This document shows, piece after piece, positions 6,761-13,613 of a stretch of 24,327 nucleotides of DNA (its first letter is position 1; every line of letters begins with the position of its first letter). Source of the DNA: a virus; the IMG/VR virus record IMGVR_UViG_3300009154_000274, positions 1 through 24,327 of that record; one strand, written 5' to 3'. A model generated the notes under the pieces. That model made no database searches. It was given only the letters and a program-made list of their open reading frames with translations, and was not told the DNA's origin. Position numbers and translations under genes: made by a program.

Positions 6761-6993
6761 TTTGGTTTTTTTCAAAACAATCTAACCCAGCAGAGCCAGA
6801 TTTCAATCAAGTAGAATATATTGATACAGACGGCACAGTATATAGATATAAGCCGGTAAAACATATTACAGCCAACGAAGTCGCTAGGCTTTTACCGTTG
6901 TTTTTAAATCCCAATACTACAGCAGCAGATTCAATTGCTTACATTAAAAAAGAAAATTTAGAACGAAACTTTGTTATTAACCCAGAAGAATGA
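6757..6993 (+). CDS. Small conserved-looking 78-aa protein
   Basis: Unrecognised. It begins with a short hydrophobic MIWFFSK, too short for a membrane span, followed by a polar domain with VEYIDTDGTVYRYKPVKHI and a helical part (TANEVARLLPLFLNPNTTAADSIAYIKKENLERNF). It overlaps its upstream and downstream neighbours by 4 nt each (ATGA junctions), so it is translated with the gp62-like and zinc-finger genes. AGGAGAG lies 9-15 nt before the ATG. An accessory role in the replication operon is inferred from coupling. Confidence 0.75.
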   Translation: MIWFFSKQSNPAEPDFNQVEYIDTDGTVYRYKPVKHITANEVARLLPLFLNPNTTAADSIAYIKKENLERNFVINPEE

Positions 6994-7664
6994 GTTATAC
7001 TTGCCAGTATTGTAAGAAGAATTTTATCAAAGAATCTTCTTTGACTGTGCATTCTTGCGAGCCTAGGCGGCGTAGACAAGAAAAAGATGAAGCTGGAGTT
7101 AGATTAGGATTTAATTCTTATATAAAATTTTACGAATTAACCCAAGGATCAGCTAAGTTAAAAACCTATGATGATTTTTGTGAAAGTCCTTACTACAAAG
7201 CCTTTGTAAAATTTGGCAGATATTGTGTAAACACAAAAGTTATTAATCCGGCTCGCTTTACAGAATGGGTACTAAAGCAAAATAAAAAATTAGACTACTG
7301 GTGTAGTGATAAACTCTATGAAGAATATTTATTATTCTATCTTAAAGTAGAACGAATGGAAGATGCGTTGGCCCGTGGTATAGAACACGCACTAACATGG
7401 GCCGAAGAAAAGGAAGCGCCGTCGCAAGATTATCTGCGTTATGGTAATCACAATGTTATAACAAGTTCTATAGTCAACGGCCGTATTAGTCCGTGGATAT
7501 TATATAATTGTGAATCGGGGCAGAGATTTTTATCTGAAATGAGTACAGAACATCAAGCAATGGTGTGGACATATATAGATCCTGATGTATGGACAAAAAA
7601 ATTAAAAGACGATCCAGCTAATCGTATTGAAGCACAAGAATTATTACAAAAGGCAGGATGGTAA
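6990..7664 (+). CDS. Zinc-finger protein, 224 aa, replication operon
   Basis: The N-terminus holds a C2HC-type finger: C5, C8, H21, C23 (SYTCQYCKK...LTVHSC), followed by a very basic PRRRRQEK stretch, both suited to nucleic-acid binding. The rest is a roughly 190-residue helical domain with many aromatic residues (YYKAFVKFGRYCVN, ARFTEWVLKQNKKLDYW, GRISPWILYNCESGQRFL). I cannot assign it to a characterised family. It is coupled by a 4-nt overlap upstream, and its TAA overlaps the ATG of the DnaE-like gene. The pair may act together, for example the finger targeting DNA for the DnaE-like protein; this is inference. Confidence 0.8.
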   Translation: MSYTCQYCKKNFIKESSLTVHSCEPRRRRQEKDEAGVRLGFNSYIKFYELTQGSAKLKTYDDFCESPYYKAFVKFGRYCVNTKVINPARFTEWVLKQNKKLDYWCSDKLYEEYLLFYLKVERMEDALARGIEHALTWAEEKEAPSQDYLRYGNHNVITSSIVNGRISPWILYNCESGQRFLSEMSTEHQAMVWTYIDPDVWTKKLKDDPANRIEAQELLQKAGW

Positions 7665-8251
7665 TGTCAGCAGATATTGATATCGATTTGGCCGATAGAG
7701 AACAAGTATTAAAACTTATTCAGGCTATACCCGCACGACAATTACATCAAGGGCAAGTTCGCAAGCATAATTCGGGTGTTTATGTTACTGACATTCCTTA
7801 TGATCCAATTAACCAATGTGCGGCTATTACATACGAAGAAGCAGAACAACGCAATTATTTTAAAATTGATTTATTAAATATGTCAGTTTATCAACTAATT
7901 AAAAATCCAGAACATTATGAAGAAATATTAAAGAAAGAGCCACCTTGGAAAAGACTGTGGACTGATATTGAGTGGACTAAACAACTAGCCCATATAGGTA
8001 ACTATACTGATTTATTAATAAAAATGAAGCCCGATTCAATTCCAAGGATGGCGGCCTTTATTGCTATTATTAGACCAGGCAAAGCGCATTTACAAAATTG
8101 TACTTGGGAAACTGTATTTGAATCTGTATGGGATGGCAACGACACTAAGGGGTTTATTTTTAAACATTCGCATTCAATAAGTTATGCGGCTTTAGTAGCC
8201 TTGCATATGAATTTATTGGACGAAATCAGTCCATTCGCCGAACTAAAGTAA
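7664..8251 (+). CDS. Condensed DnaE-like (DNA polymerase III alpha palm) protein
   Basis: A 195-aa protein retaining several signature blocks of bacterial DnaE in the right order. ADIDIDLADREQVLKLI (3-19) matches the PDFDVDF block with catalytic Asp 401/403 of E. coli. KHNSGVYV (34-41) matches KHAGGVVI. FKIDLLNMSVYQLI (66-79) matches the block around Asp 555. LLIKMKPDSIPRMAAFIAIIRPGK (117-140) matches IKRLQPD...RPGP. GFIFKHSHSISYAALVAL (163-180) matches GFNKSHSAAYALVS. The PHP, TFGT, YQEQ and RRAMGKK (fingers) parts and the C-terminal half are missing, so polymerase activity is doubtful. The ATG at 7664 overlaps the upstream TAA; an in-frame ATG at 7658 is an alternative. Its end overlaps the convergent minus-strand gene by 26 bp. 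Confidence 0.75.
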   Translation: MSADIDIDLADREQVLKLIQAIPARQLHQGQVRKHNSGVYVTDIPYDPINQCAAITYEEAEQRNYFKIDLLNMSVYQLIKNPEHYEEILKKEPPWKRLWTDIEWTKQLAHIGNYTDLLIKMKPDSIPRMAAFIAIIRPGKAHLQNCTWETVFESVWDGNDTKGFIFKHSHSISYAALVALHMNLLDEISPFAELK

Positions 8252-8603
8252 TACTCTTACGCTTGGATTTTTTTCGGGCCATTTCTGCTAAACTACAAAC
8301 TGGGCCGTGTAAAACTTCGAGGTCTTTGTTAATAAAAGTACGCAAATAAATTCTAAATGGGTCCCAATCTTGTTTTAAAAAGATATTAATAGGGATGGAT
8401 CTGTTACTTTCCCACCACCAAGTATTGGCTAATTCTAAGAATAGTTTTTTTGCTTCTAAATCAGTTATACTTCCGAAGTCATAGATAGTAGTAATGACAT
8501 CATCGCGATTTTGTATAATCCCTACATATTCTTGGGAGGCATAGACACACAGCGTTATAAACGGGTATTTGTCGGTTAATTTTGTGAAGATTTCTGCGTT
8601 CAT
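8226..8603 (-). CDS. Conserved phage protein of 125 aa on the minus strand
   Basis: This is the only minus-strand gene in the window. The product has a compact alpha/beta look: YPFITLCVYASQEYVGIIQNRDDVITTIYDFGSI, then a helix and TWWWESNRSIPINIFLKQDW, ending in a basic tail (ARKKSKRKSITLVRRMD). I recall similar proteins in aquatic T4-like phages, but cannot name a function. The tail could bind nucleic acid. Its ATG is at 8603-8601, and an upstream minus-strand CATAAATA (8627-8634) looks like a late promoter. The 3' end runs 26 bp into the convergent DnaE-like gene. Confidence 0.8.
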   Translation of the reverse strand: MNAEIFTKLTDKYPFITLCVYASQEYVGIIQNRDDVITTIYDFGSITDLEAKKLFLELANTWWWESNRSIPINIFLKQDWDPFRIYLRTFINKDLEVLHGPVCSLAEMARKKSKRKSITLVRRMD

Positions 8604-8626
8604 CTATTAATAGTTATCATTTGGAA

Positions 8627-8634
8627 TATTTATG
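8627..8634 (-). promoter_or_regulatory. Late-type promoter (CATAAATA) for the minus-strand gene
   Basis: Read on the minus strand this is CATAAATA, matching the T4-type late element (T/N)ATAAATA. It lies about 23 nt upstream of the ATG at 8603. Confidence 0.5.
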
Positions 8635-8650
8635 GTTTAAAAATATCTCG

Positions 8651-8658
8651 TTAAATAT
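8651..8658 (+). promoter_or_regulatory. Late-type motif TTAAATAT before the 8674 virion gene
   Basis: TTAAATAT, followed closely by a second copy GTAAATAT (8661-8668). It is divergent from the minus-strand late motif at 8627, and the ATG follows at 8674. Confidence 0.4.
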
Positions 8659-8673
8659 CGGTAAATATTGTGT

Positions 8674-9822
8674 ATGTATTCAACCACCGCTTACCTTTAT
8701 CAGCAACGAACACAGGTACTCTTGATAGATTCAAGCGGGCAATTCTTCACAGCAAGGTACGACCCAGTGTACGCTAAACGACTAACCCTAAATTTAGGAG
8801 TAGATAATGTCCTCCTGTTTTCCTTTGTCAATCAGGACGAAAAGCCCGTTAATGTAAACGGTAGCACCTTTACATTCCGGATCACAAACACAGCAGGAAC
8901 CGTGCTATTATTACAAGCACCTATGACGATTCTTAACGCAGCAACCGGCCAAGTTAAAGTTTCCATTCCTGCGGAAGATACCTTAGAATTAATTGCTCAG
9001 CCGGCAAGTTATTCTATCAGCGTACAAAGTGGTATATTAAATCAAGCAGTATTTACTAATGCCCAGGCTGGTGCCCGTGCCCCGATTGATTTGGTAAATT
9101 CAGTATTTCCACGATTTGTACCAAGTGTTCCACTTACAATTCCTACTACCAGCCTAAGCTCACAGACAAGTTTTGACGGAGCAGGATACGAACAATATCC
9201 GGGGTGGGCTGGTAACTGGTATTACGGGGGTAATGGTAGTTGGTATAATAACAACTATCAAAATACAGAATTCTATTCAAGTTTTATTGAGCCAAAAAAT
9301 TATATCACAACAATTCAAATGGATTTGATTGGATACACTGGAACAATTAAGGCTCAGTTCGCTCAAAACTACGAAAGTATTTGGTACAACATTACAGAAT
9401 CAACAACCTACTACAACGAAACAAGAACAATTTATATGAATGTAGCTGGTTGGTACCCATTGTTAAGACTATGTTTTAACAACAGTCTTTTCTCCACTCC
9501 AAATCCCCCAGGTGTGCCTGCGTCTGCTTATGCGGTATGTAACGAAGGAGTGCTTACTGATGTCGTTATACAAAATGGCGGATACGGTTATTTGGCTCCG
9601 CCACAAGTTGATATTGTAGGCAACGGTGCTGGCGCCAGAGTTACTTCTGTAATCGATGTTAACGGAACTGTCACTGGTTTTAATATTATTAATGGCGGAT
9701 CTGGATATTGGCCAATACCTTCGGGCGGTGTTAATCCAGCAGCTTATCCGGTCCCACCAGCCCAGCAAGGCGCTTTCCCGATCATTTCAACTGGCTATAT
9801 TACCAATATACTCTACCGTTAA
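8674..9822 (+). CDS. Virion structural protein with BppU-like N-terminus and GGxGY repeats
   Basis: A 382-aa probable tail, baseplate or neck protein. It begins with the YLYQQRTQVLLID pattern I associate with T4-like aquatic phage virion proteins. Residues of about 40-130 form a beta-sandwich like the N-terminal domain of baseplate upper proteins (NVLLFSFVNQDEKPVNVNGSTFTFRI...GQVKVSIPAEDT). The middle is a Tyr/Asn/Gly-rich beta domain. The C-terminal part has a repeat unit bounded by NGGYGYLAPPQVDIVGNGAGA and INGGSGYWPIP, common in phage fibre proteins. I chose ATG 8674; the TTG two codons earlier overlaps the promoter-like motif. There is no clear ribosome site. It stands alone between the minus-strand gene and the primase promoter. 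Confidence 0.8.
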   Translation: MYSTTAYLYQQRTQVLLIDSSGQFFTARYDPVYAKRLTLNLGVDNVLLFSFVNQDEKPVNVNGSTFTFRITNTAGTVLLLQAPMTILNAATGQVKVSIPAEDTLELIAQPASYSISVQSGILNQAVFTNAQAGARAPIDLVNSVFPRFVPSVPLTIPTTSLSSQTSFDGAGYEQYPGWAGNWYYGGNGSWYNNNYQNTEFYSSFIEPKNYITTIQMDLIGYTGTIKAQFAQNYESIWYNITESTTYYNETRTIYMNVAGWYPLLRLCFNNSLFSTPNPPGVPASAYAVCNEGVLTDVVIQNGGYGYLAPPQVDIVGNGAGARVTSVIDVNGTVTGFNIINGGSGYWPIPSGGVNPAAYPVPPAQQGAFPIISTGYITNILYR

Positions 9823-9825
9823 TTG

Positions 9826-9854
9826 TTGATTTTAGTGTTTTAATCTGCTATAAT
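9826..9854 (+). promoter_or_regulatory. Extended -10 sigma70 promoter for primase, leaderless spacing
   Basis: TTGATT (9826-9831), 17 bp, TGC-TATAAT (9846-9854). The predicted start at about 9861 coincides with the primase ATG. Confidence 0.8.
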
Positions 9855-9860
9855 TGTAGC

Positions 9861-10841
9861 ATGATTGATGTGATTTCTTTTCTTCCTAGTAAACGAAAAC
9901 ATACTAGCTCGGGCTGGATATCATTTAACGCACCTTGTTGTATTCATAGAGGCAATACTCAAGACAAACGACAGCGCGGCGGACTCAAACCTAACGCTGA
10001 AAACGGTTGGAGTTATCATTGTTTTAATTGTGGTTATACTGCTAGTTTTATTTTAGGTCGTAGCTTATCATTCAAAGCTCGAACACTATTAAAGTGGTTG
10101 GGTGTAGATCAGCAGAGTATTGAACAAATTAATATCGAAAGTCTACGACATCGAACTATGAATGGTTTGATAGAAAATCAAAAAACTAAGATTAAAGCAG
10201 TCGAATTTGAAGAGCGAGATTTGCCAGCTGATTTGGAACTTATAAACCTTGACAATCCTGACCATTTCCCGTATATTGAATACTTAGAAGGTAGATGTAT
10301 TGATTGTGTGAGCTATCCATATATGGTAAGTCCGCAAGCTGAGGGAAGATCAAGCAAACGCATTGTAATACCATTTACACACAAAGGTGTAATAGTAGGA
10401 AATACTTCTAGATTTATCGATGGCAGACAACCTAAATTTATATCAGACACACAACAAGGTTATGTATTTGGAGTCGATTTACAGAAAGATAGTTGGGAAC
10501 ATCTAATCGTAGTAGAAGGAGTATTTGACGCACTTGCTATTAATGGCCTGGCGGTATTACATAATGATATTAACGATACACAAGTCCAGGTAATTAAAAG
10601 TTTAGGAAAGAATATAACAGTGGTGCCAGACCAGGACCAAGCTGGAATAGCATTAGTAAATAAGGCAATAGAATTAGGATGGGGTGTTAGTATCCCCGAA
10701 TGGCCTGGCGGTGTCAAAGACGTAAATGATGCTGTAATTCGTATGGGCAAGGTTGCAACTTTACTAACTATATTAAATGCCAGAGAAACTAACAAATACA
10801 AAATTGAAATAAAAAGGAAGCAACTTGTTAAAAGATTATAG
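9861..10841 (+). CDS. 61: DNA primase, gp61-like
   Basis: The primase makes RNA primers for lagging-strand synthesis with the gp41 helicase. The protein is 326 aa (T4 342). The N-terminal zinc site is C26-x2-H29 and C54-x2-C57 (CCIH ... HCFNC). The TOPRIM domain has E219 in LIVVEGVFDALAI and the acidic PDQDQAG (256-262), followed by KDVNDA (286-291) typical of primases. The gene overlaps the helicase gene by 17 nt. Apart from the promoter, no ribosome site precedes the ATG, consistent with a leaderless mRNA. Confidence 0.95.
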   Translation: MIDVISFLPSKRKHTSSGWISFNAPCCIHRGNTQDKRQRGGLKPNAENGWSYHCFNCGYTASFILGRSLSFKARTLLKWLGVDQQSIEQINIESLRHRTMNGLIENQKTKIKAVEFEERDLPADLELINLDNPDHFPYIEYLEGRCIDCVSYPYMVSPQAEGRSSKRIVIPFTHKGVIVGNTSRFIDGRQPKFISDTQQGYVFGVDLQKDSWEHLIVVEGVFDALAINGLAVLHNDINDTQVQVIKSLGKNITVVPDQDQAGIALVNKAIELGWGVSIPEWPGGVKDVNDAVIRMGKVATLLTILNARETNKYKIEIKRKQLVKRL

Positions 10842-12228
10842 TATTGAAGTACAAAAATTATTTTTAGAAATGATGCTCAGCGATGCTGAATCATTTGTTC
10901 GTGTTCAAAATATCTACAACCCAGAAAACTTTGATCGTAGTTTACGAACGACCGCAGATTTTATTAAAACTCACTACGAAGAACACGGTTCACTTCCTGT
11001 ATTAGCGCAGATTAATGCGGCGACAGGATCTAAATTAGAAGCCCTACCAGATTTGCCAGATGGTAATTTAGATTGGTTCATGGAAGAGTTTGAAGGTTTT
11101 ACTAAAAAAGAAGAACTAAGTAGAGCAATTCTCAAGTCATATGATATGCTAGACAAGGGAGAGTTTGCGCCAGTAGAAAAATTAATCAAAGATGCGGTAC
11201 AGATTAGTTTGTTAAAAGACATGGGCACAGATTATTTTGCCGATCCCAGGGGTCGAAATGACAAGTATTTTAATAGTGGTGGGCAAGTAAGTACAGGCTG
11301 GCCAAGTTTAGATAGAATATTATATGGTGGATTCAGTCGCGGAGAACTTAATATTTTTGCTGGGGGCTCGGGCTCGGGAAAATCTTTAGTTATGATGAAT
11401 ATTGCTATTAGCTGGTTGGAACAAGGACTAAGCGGAGCATATATAAGTTTAGAACTTAGTGAAGAACTAGTTGGATTGCGTACTGATGCTATGCTGTCCA
11501 GTATGTCAACTAAAGACATTCGTAAAGATTTAGAAACAGCTGAATTAAAAATTAAAATGTTTGGCAAAAAAGCTGGACAATATCGAGTAAAATCATTGCC
11601 AGCACAAAGTAACATTAATGATGTGCGTTCATATTTAAAAGAAGTACAAGTACAAACAGGAATTAAAGTTGATTTTATTATGGTTGATTATTTAGATTTA
11701 TTAATGCCAGCTAGCGTTAAAGTTAACCCAAATGATCAGTTTATTAAAGACAAGTATGTGGCGGAAGAATTGCGTAACTTAGCGCAAGAATTGGGGATAT
11801 TATTGGTTACCGCATCGCAGTTAAATCGCGGAGCAGTTGAAGAGATTGAATTCGATCATAGTCATATTGCTGGTGGTATTTCTAAGATTAATACCGCAGA
11901 TAATGTATTTGGTATCTTTACAAGTCGTGCTATGAAAGAGCGTGGACGCTATCAATTACAATGTATGAAAACTCGTACAAGTAACGGGACAGGGCAAAAG
12001 GTAGAATTAGACTATAATGTTGAAACCATGCGTATTACTGATTTACCTGAAGATGCTGCTCCTGTAAATTCATTCAAAAAATCTAACATTTACGACAGTA
12101 TAAAAACACAAAGTAAGGTTAGTAGTGGTGAAACTATTGACGCTGGTACGGGTGAAATTGGAAAAATTACGGCAGAAGTACAAAGTAGCAAATTAAAGGC
12201 ATTATTGGGGCAAATTAAACAGAATTAA
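10825..12228 (+). CDS. 41: Replicative DNA helicase, gp41-like (DnaB family)
   Basis: This is the hexameric 5'-3' helicase of the replisome, partner of the upstream primase. The 467-aa length matches T4 gp41 (475). Walker A is AGGSGSGKS (179-187). The Walker B segment is FIMVDYLDLL (near 285). A downstream AEELRNLAQELGILLVTASQLNR block carries the DnaB-type Gln sensor, and the QCMKTRTSNGTG region fits the finger/DNA-loop end. The start is an unusual TTG at 10825, supported by AAAAAGGAAG 4 nt upstream and by N-terminal alignment to gp41 (IEVQKLFLEMMLSD). The first ATG would remove 15 conserved-looking residues. Confidence 0.95.
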   Translation: MLKDYSIEVQKLFLEMMLSDAESFVRVQNIYNPENFDRSLRTTADFIKTHYEEHGSLPVLAQINAATGSKLEALPDLPDGNLDWFMEEFEGFTKKEELSRAILKSYDMLDKGEFAPVEKLIKDAVQISLLKDMGTDYFADPRGRNDKYFNSGGQVSTGWPSLDRILYGGFSRGELNIFAGGSGSGKSLVMMNIAISWLEQGLSGAYISLELSEELVGLRTDAMLSSMSTKDIRKDLETAELKIKMFGKKAGQYRVKSLPAQSNINDVRSYLKEVQVQTGIKVDFIMVDYLDLLMPASVKVNPNDQFIKDKYVAEELRNLAQELGILLVTASQLNRGAVEEIEFDHSHIAGGISKINTADNVFGIFTSRAMKERGRYQLQCMKTRTSNGTGQKVELDYNVETMRITDLPEDAAPVNSFKKSNIYDSIKTQSKVSSGETIDAGTGEIGKITAEVQSSKLKALLGQIKQN

Positions 12229-12252
12229 AAGCCAGACTATAATTTAAATTGT

Positions 12253-12260
12253 AATAAATA
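12253..12260 (+). promoter_or_regulatory. Late promoter motif AATAAATA
   Basis: AATAAATA lies 20 bp before the ATG at 12281 and matches the T4-type late element. A TATAAT (12238-12243) is also present but lacks a good -35. Confidence 0.5.
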
Positions 12261-12280
12261 ATAAAAAGGTTCTGGCAATT

Positions 12281-12529
12281 ATGCAAAAGAAAACCCGCAG
12301 TTTATTAGAAGAATTAGATAGTATGTATATCGAGCGTGATCAGCGTCATGTTATCGAAAATCGTGCCTCTAATATCATTTCTTCAGCTATTCGTTTATTG
12401 GAACAAATTGACGAAAACTATCCACCAGAGCAAGCAGAGAACCTTACCCGTAAATTAATTAATGCGATTAAACTCCGTAATCCAGAAAAATTTACTCGCA
12501 CAGTAAGGAAGACCGATGCAAATTCATGA
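12281..12529 (+). CDS. Small helical 82-aa phage protein
   Basis: Unrecognised function. The whole protein looks helical and charged: it opens with KKTRSLLEELDSMYIERDQRHVIE, continues with an amphipathic helix (NIISSAIRLLEQI) and ends in a basic stretch (NPEKFTRTVRKT). I believe similar proteins occur in other aquatic T4-like phages. It follows a late-type promoter and overlaps the next gene by 14 nt, so it is co-expressed with the late internal-protein candidate. AAAAAGG lies 14 nt before the ATG. Confidence 0.8.
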   Translation: MQKKTRSLLEELDSMYIERDQRHVIENRASNIISSAIRLLEQIDENYPPEQAENLTRKLINAIKLRNPEKFTRTVRKTDANS

Positions 12530-13613
12530 AATAACTAAGCGCCAGCGTATAGACGAAGGTTTATTGGGTGATGTAAAAAATGCTATTACTAGAAAAGCTA
12601 CGGCTGTTTATAAAGATAAAACACAAGCTATTAAAGACAAAGTAGCGGCTGTAAAAAACATTCCAACCCAAGCTAAACAAGACTATCTTGGCGGTGTAAA
12701 AGCTGCTAAAAGATCAGGCGAAGATAATAATCTAATGGCAAGAATGGCTGGTGTTGGTAACATTTTTACCAAAGCAGGCGACCGCTGGCAGGAAAAACAA
12801 TGGGATAAAACACAGGATACAAGAAATAGTCAAGCCGCTGATGCGGCTAAAATCTTGGCTAGAAAAGGTTTTAAAGTTGATACTACAACTCCGGCCGCCA
12901 GAGCACAAACTCCTACTAGAGTTAAACAACAAAAACTTGCTCAACTACAACAGGCATTTGATCAAGAATTTGAACTTATGCCAAATGCGGCTCAAATGCA
13001 TGCTCAGCAACAAGCAGCAAAAGCAGAAAAAGCAGCAAAAGCCTATGCTCCAAAAACACAACAAAATATAGCGGCACAAAATAAACAAATGAGTCCACAG
13101 TCAGGAATTAAAGAAGCACAAGTTGATCCAAATAAACTGGCCACTATGAAAGCAAGGGCGAAAGCTCCTGGTGTTACCCAACCAAACAATGACACAACAA
13201 AAAAAGATATCGCTACTGAATTTCCAGGCTGGATAAGGCAAAAAATACCAGGATTGGATAAAGCCCCGCCTGAAGTTACAACAAAATTAAACGGCATTTT
13301 TTCACAAATGAAAATACAAGCAGGAAAAAATCCTAAAGCAGTTGATCAAGCATTTCAACAATATGCTGATTTAGCATTATCTTCTGTAGCGCCGGCTCAA
13401 GATCAGCAAAGACAGCAAGGGCAACAAGCTCAAGGTGGAGCAGATCCTAGCGCAGGATATGCCCGCAATGGTATTGCCAACTCCATAGGATTAGACTCAT
13501 CGGCTGTTGCTGCTCTCCAACAGCGTATTATACAAAATAAAGAACCACTTAGATCCACAGATACTGGTTCTCCTACTGTAAATAAATTAATACAGGCGCT
13601 GTTAAAGAAATGA
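12516..13613 (+). CDS. Basic Ala/Gln-rich protein, candidate capsid-internal protein
   Basis: A 365-aa low-complexity protein, rich in Ala, Gln and Lys and without cysteine, with long predicted helices (residues 130-200) and a more ordered C-terminal third (TEFPGWIRQKIPGLDKAPPEV...). The N-terminus MQIHEITKRQRIDE|G carries an I-x-E|G site at 12-15 that fits the T4 prohead protease (gp21) rule. The short amphipathic leader resembles the capsid-targeting leaders of T4 internal proteins. A second IKE|A site is at 198-201. These suggest packaging in the head and possible ejection with the DNA. It overlaps its downstream neighbour by 4 nt (ATGA). The sequence family is not recognised; a core/scaffold role is an alternative. 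Confidence 0.75.
   Translation: MQIHEITKRQRIDEGLLGDVKNAITRKATAVYKDKTQAIKDKVAAVKNIPTQAKQDYLGGVKAAKRSGEDNNLMARMAGVGNIFTKAGDRWQEKQWDKTQDTRNSQAADAAKILARKGFKVDTTTPAARAQTPTRVKQQKLAQLQQAFDQEFELMPNAAQMHAQQQAAKAEKAAKAYAPKTQQNIAAQNKQMSPQSGIKEAQVDPNKLATMKARAKAPGVTQPNNDTTKKDIATEFPGWIRQKIPGLDKAPPEVTTKLNGIFSQMKIQAGKNPKAVDQAFQQYADLALSSVAPAQDQQRQQGQQAQGGADPSAGYARNGIANSIGLDSSAVAALQQRIIQNKEPLRSTDTGSPTVNKLIQALLKK

Noticed and set aside
13043-13297. Minus-strand ORF inside the basic protein gene
   Set aside because: It is a shadow of the Ala/Gln-rich coding frame without ribosome site or promoter. The same applies to the other opposite-strand ORFs within genes.
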